Source: Tannerella sp. (GTDB taxonomy: Bacteria > Bacteroidota > Bacteroidia > Bacteroidales > Tannerellaceae). From it: a stretch of 44,294 bases of DNA. The notes beneath the pieces were generated by a model that saw nothing but the letters and a program-made list of their open reading frames with translations, had not been told where the DNA came from and did not search any database. Shown one piece after another: positions 42,472 through 44,294 of this stretch. The stretch spans positions 1 to 44,294 of the forward strand of contig JAIRMH010000235.1 in NCBI GenBank assembly GCA_031258835.1, written 5' to 3'. The translations under genes were made by a program, and so were the position numbers. Position 1 is the first letter of the stretch, and each line of letters begins with the position of its first letter.

Positions 42472-43986
42472 ATGAAGTGTATTATAGGAGATTATAGCAG
42501 TGTTTTTTTTGAAAGAATATTAAGGTTGTTTATGGCCGTGTTATTCATGCAAATAAACATTATGCGTGCGGATGCGAAAGGGGTGGCCGGCTCTTTAGTA
42601 AATGGAGTGATCCCGGCGGAAGATTTTTATGTTAATGCGGATGATGGAGCTTGTTCGTTTGTTAGGGATTCGCTTACGTTGACGGGCAACAGGTTTGTTA
42701 CGCTTTGTATAATGATACGTACGACACCCTGGGAAGTGTCGAGGGACGTAAAACTTCATCCGCGCGATGAGGCGGACTGGCATACGCTTGAAGGAGTGCG
42801 CGCTTTAAGAGAGGCGTTTGCGAAAAATAATCCCGGCGGGCGACTTACCTGGGGTTTTACCATGAATGCGCTGGAAGATCAGAGAGAAAACTTCAGGCAA
42901 ATACGTGAATATGTTGTGGAATGTCAAAAGAGGTATGGTGACGAAGTGACTTATTTTCCCGGATATTTTCCGGCAATGTATCTGCCACGTGAACAGGTAA
43001 ATCGCGAGATATCGGAAGCTATCGGTATTATTTCGAGAATGATAGGCGACGGATATCGGCCACAGTCTGTTATCGGAGGTTTCCTGTCGGCAGACAATCT
43101 GAAATATCTTGCGGAAAAAGAAGATATACATACGGCGCATGCTGTAATCTGGAGTCAACATAACATTGATGGAGGCGGAGCTGACGGCTCTCCGTCGTAT
43201 CCTTTTTATCCTTCTACGGAACATTTCTGCAAACCTGCTCAGGGAGAAGAAGATTTTATTGATTGTGTAAATCTGGATGGGTGGACGATGGATTTTATCT
43301 GTGCCCGCAGAAGCGGCGCTAATGGGCACGGTATAGAAGGTTATAACAGTCGTCGCGGTGTTGGCCCTATTGAGACATATAAGGGGTGGGGACTGGAACT
43401 CGGCCATCGTGAAGTGATGCATACGCAGTCTATCCATTTCGACAAAGGTTTTCAATTGAATGGATTCGGATGGGTGACCAATATATGGGAGGCTCAACTT
43501 GTTCATGAATATGGGAAGGACTTTATTTGCAATGCTATGGAGATGTGGGTGACGGATACGAAAAAACGCTGGCCTGACACCTATTTTGTGACTTTTGGCG
43601 AGTATGGGAATATCTGGAGGCGACAATACAGGACAAACGACGACTGGAATTACCGGTTTGTGGAGCGAGGATCCGGATTGGGAGATTCATATAATAATCT
43701 TGAAATCCGTTGGTTTATGAATAAAGAGTTTCGTCTGGCGCTATTGCGGGACTGGCATAAAAGAAAATCGCCCGCCTGTGTAATAGACTTTACCCGTTAT
43801 GACCTGAAGACGGAAGAACCGGCAGACCCTTCTCCCGGAAAACCCGTAAAAGACTGGAGTCTTATAAACGTTATGAACCAGAAAGGATTAAGGCCGCAGG
43901 ATGCACCCAAGCCGATAACTGAACTGCGCATGGAAGACCGGGAACTTATAAAAAAATACTATCCGGAGTTGTTTGAAAATCAGTGA
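42472..43986 (+). CDS. Exported protein of unknown function, paralogue B (probable DUF3863/DUF3864 type)
   Basis: 504 residues. It is closely related to the protein at 41001-42359 through most of its length: GNRFVTLCIMIRTTPWEVSR, GRLTWGFTMNAL, YPFYPSTEHFCKPAQG, FIDCVNLDGWTMDF, MHTQSIHFDKGFQLNGFGWV and EIRWFMNKEFRLALLRDW. A hydrophobic N-terminal segment (LFMAVLFMQINIM) is probably a signal peptide, with an extra ~45 residues before the shared core. A Gly/His-rich insertion (GANGHGIEGYNSRRGVG) lies mid-protein. Tandem duplication with divergence suggests two activities on related substrates (inference). Expression may depend on read-through of the terminator 30 bases upstream. Confidence 0.75.
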   Translation: MKCIIGDYSSVFFERILRLFMAVLFMQINIMRADAKGVAGSLVNGVIPAEDFYVNADDGACSFVRDSLTLTGNRFVTLCIMIRTTPWEVSRDVKLHPRDEADWHTLEGVRALREAFAKNNPGGRLTWGFTMNALEDQRENFRQIREYVVECQKRYGDEVTYFPGYFPAMYLPREQVNREISEAIGIISRMIGDGYRPQSVIGGFLSADNLKYLAEKEDIHTAHAVIWSQHNIDGGGADGSPSYPFYPSTEHFCKPAQGEEDFIDCVNLDGWTMDFICARRSGANGHGIEGYNSRRGVGPIETYKGWGLELGHREVMHTQSIHFDKGFQLNGFGWVTNIWEAQLVHEYGKDFICNAMEMWVTDTKKRWPDTYFVTFGEYGNIWRRQYRTNDDWNYRFVERGSGLGDSYNNLEIRWFMNKEFRLALLRDWHKRKSPACVIDFTRYDLKTEEPADPSPGKPVKDWSLINVMNQKGLRPQDAPKPITELRMEDRELIKKYYPELFENQ

Positions 43987-44294
43987 TTGGCTTTATATAT
44001 CGCCTTCGTCCGAAACGGGATACCCTGAAAAACAAACAGGCTGGGGAAACGCAGTACCGAAGATAGTACCATTGCGACGCCAAAAATTCATCAGATGTTT
44101 CTATGGCGCAGTCCCGACAGATCTCTTTGCCGACATGGAGTATACCGCGGCATGCCGGATTGAAAATTATGTATTATTATGTATTATTAACAAAATCGGT
44201 TTGCATCGGATTAAGAGTATGTCTATCTTTGTGGTCTGTGTCTGTTGAATATAATAAAAAGGCCATTACGATAAGATTTTTGATAATTCTACAT
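43987..44294. other. Intergenic end of the window with an outgoing promoter
   Basis: No gene is supported in these 308 bases. A -33/-7 pair near the right edge points out of the window; no terminator for the preceding gene is evident. Confidence 0.6.
44200..44231 (+). promoter_or_regulatory. Promoter reading out of the right edge
   Basis: TTTG (44200-44203), a 20-bp spacer, then TATCTTTG (44224-44231). Both boxes are perfect and spacing is ideal, so a plus-strand gene or RNA probably starts beyond position 44240. Confidence 0.65.

Noticed and set aside
42805-43626. A 273-codon minus-strand frame opposite paralogue B
   Set aside because: The plus-strand frame is conserved with its neighbour in protein sequence; the antisense frame has no motifs or start signals.

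Overview
The window reads as a chromosome segment of a Bacteroidota bacterium, order Bacteroidales (perhaps close to Dysgonomonas, Parabacteroides or Tannerella; the genus is inference). Support comes from TAnnTTTG -7 promoter boxes with TTG/TTTG -33 boxes instead of E. coli-type promoters, few Shine-Dalgarno sites, two ECF sigma/FecR/SusC/SusD systems, gldD and gldE, DUF4271 and DUF4290 genes, and a MurA with Asp in place of the fosfomycin-target Cys.

Positions 1-25,000 are mostly housekeeping. After the tail of a probable alpha-L-rhamnosidase come a PD-(D/E)XK (Rpn-type) nuclease gene with a heptad-repeat tail, tRNA-Gln and tyrS. Next is the minus-strand operon DUF4271-hemD-rnpA-yidD, then ssb-gldE-gldD-phosphopantetheinyl transferase. 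Facing these is a plus-strand cluster: an HU protein with a repetitive basic tail, a 29-residue COX24/AURKAIP1-like protein, and RNase G. metK follows behind a SAM-II riboswitch. A lone fimbrillin-like gene comes next, then an eight-gene envelope operon on the minus strand: DUF4290-murA-rimM-M23 peptidase-dxr-rseP-mlaE-mlaF. A shared promoter region separates that operon from a divergent thiC-like gene whose product lacks the catalytic Fe-S cluster motif. A secreted thioredoxin gene ends this half.

Positions 25,000-44,000 are accessory. Two complete ECF sigma/FecR anti-sigma/SusC/SusD nutrient-uptake systems point away from each other, with a second Rpn-type nuclease gene between them. The right-hand system also carries two paralogous exported proteins of unknown function, separated by a strong terminator. 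In each system the anti-sigma gene is expected to receive a substrate signal from the STN domain of its SusC transporter and release the sigma factor.

The most interesting signals are regulatory. In both systems the fecR-susC gap holds, on the opposite strand, a -7 box over the susC start codon and, about 70-90 nt further on, a strong intrinsic terminator. This is the architecture of the DonS-type antisense RNAs known from Bacteroides. The two susC leaders also share short motifs at matching distances. Other points are a 32-bp promoter-like element in three places, the cluster-less ThiC, the SAM-II riboswitch and the paralogous enzyme pair.
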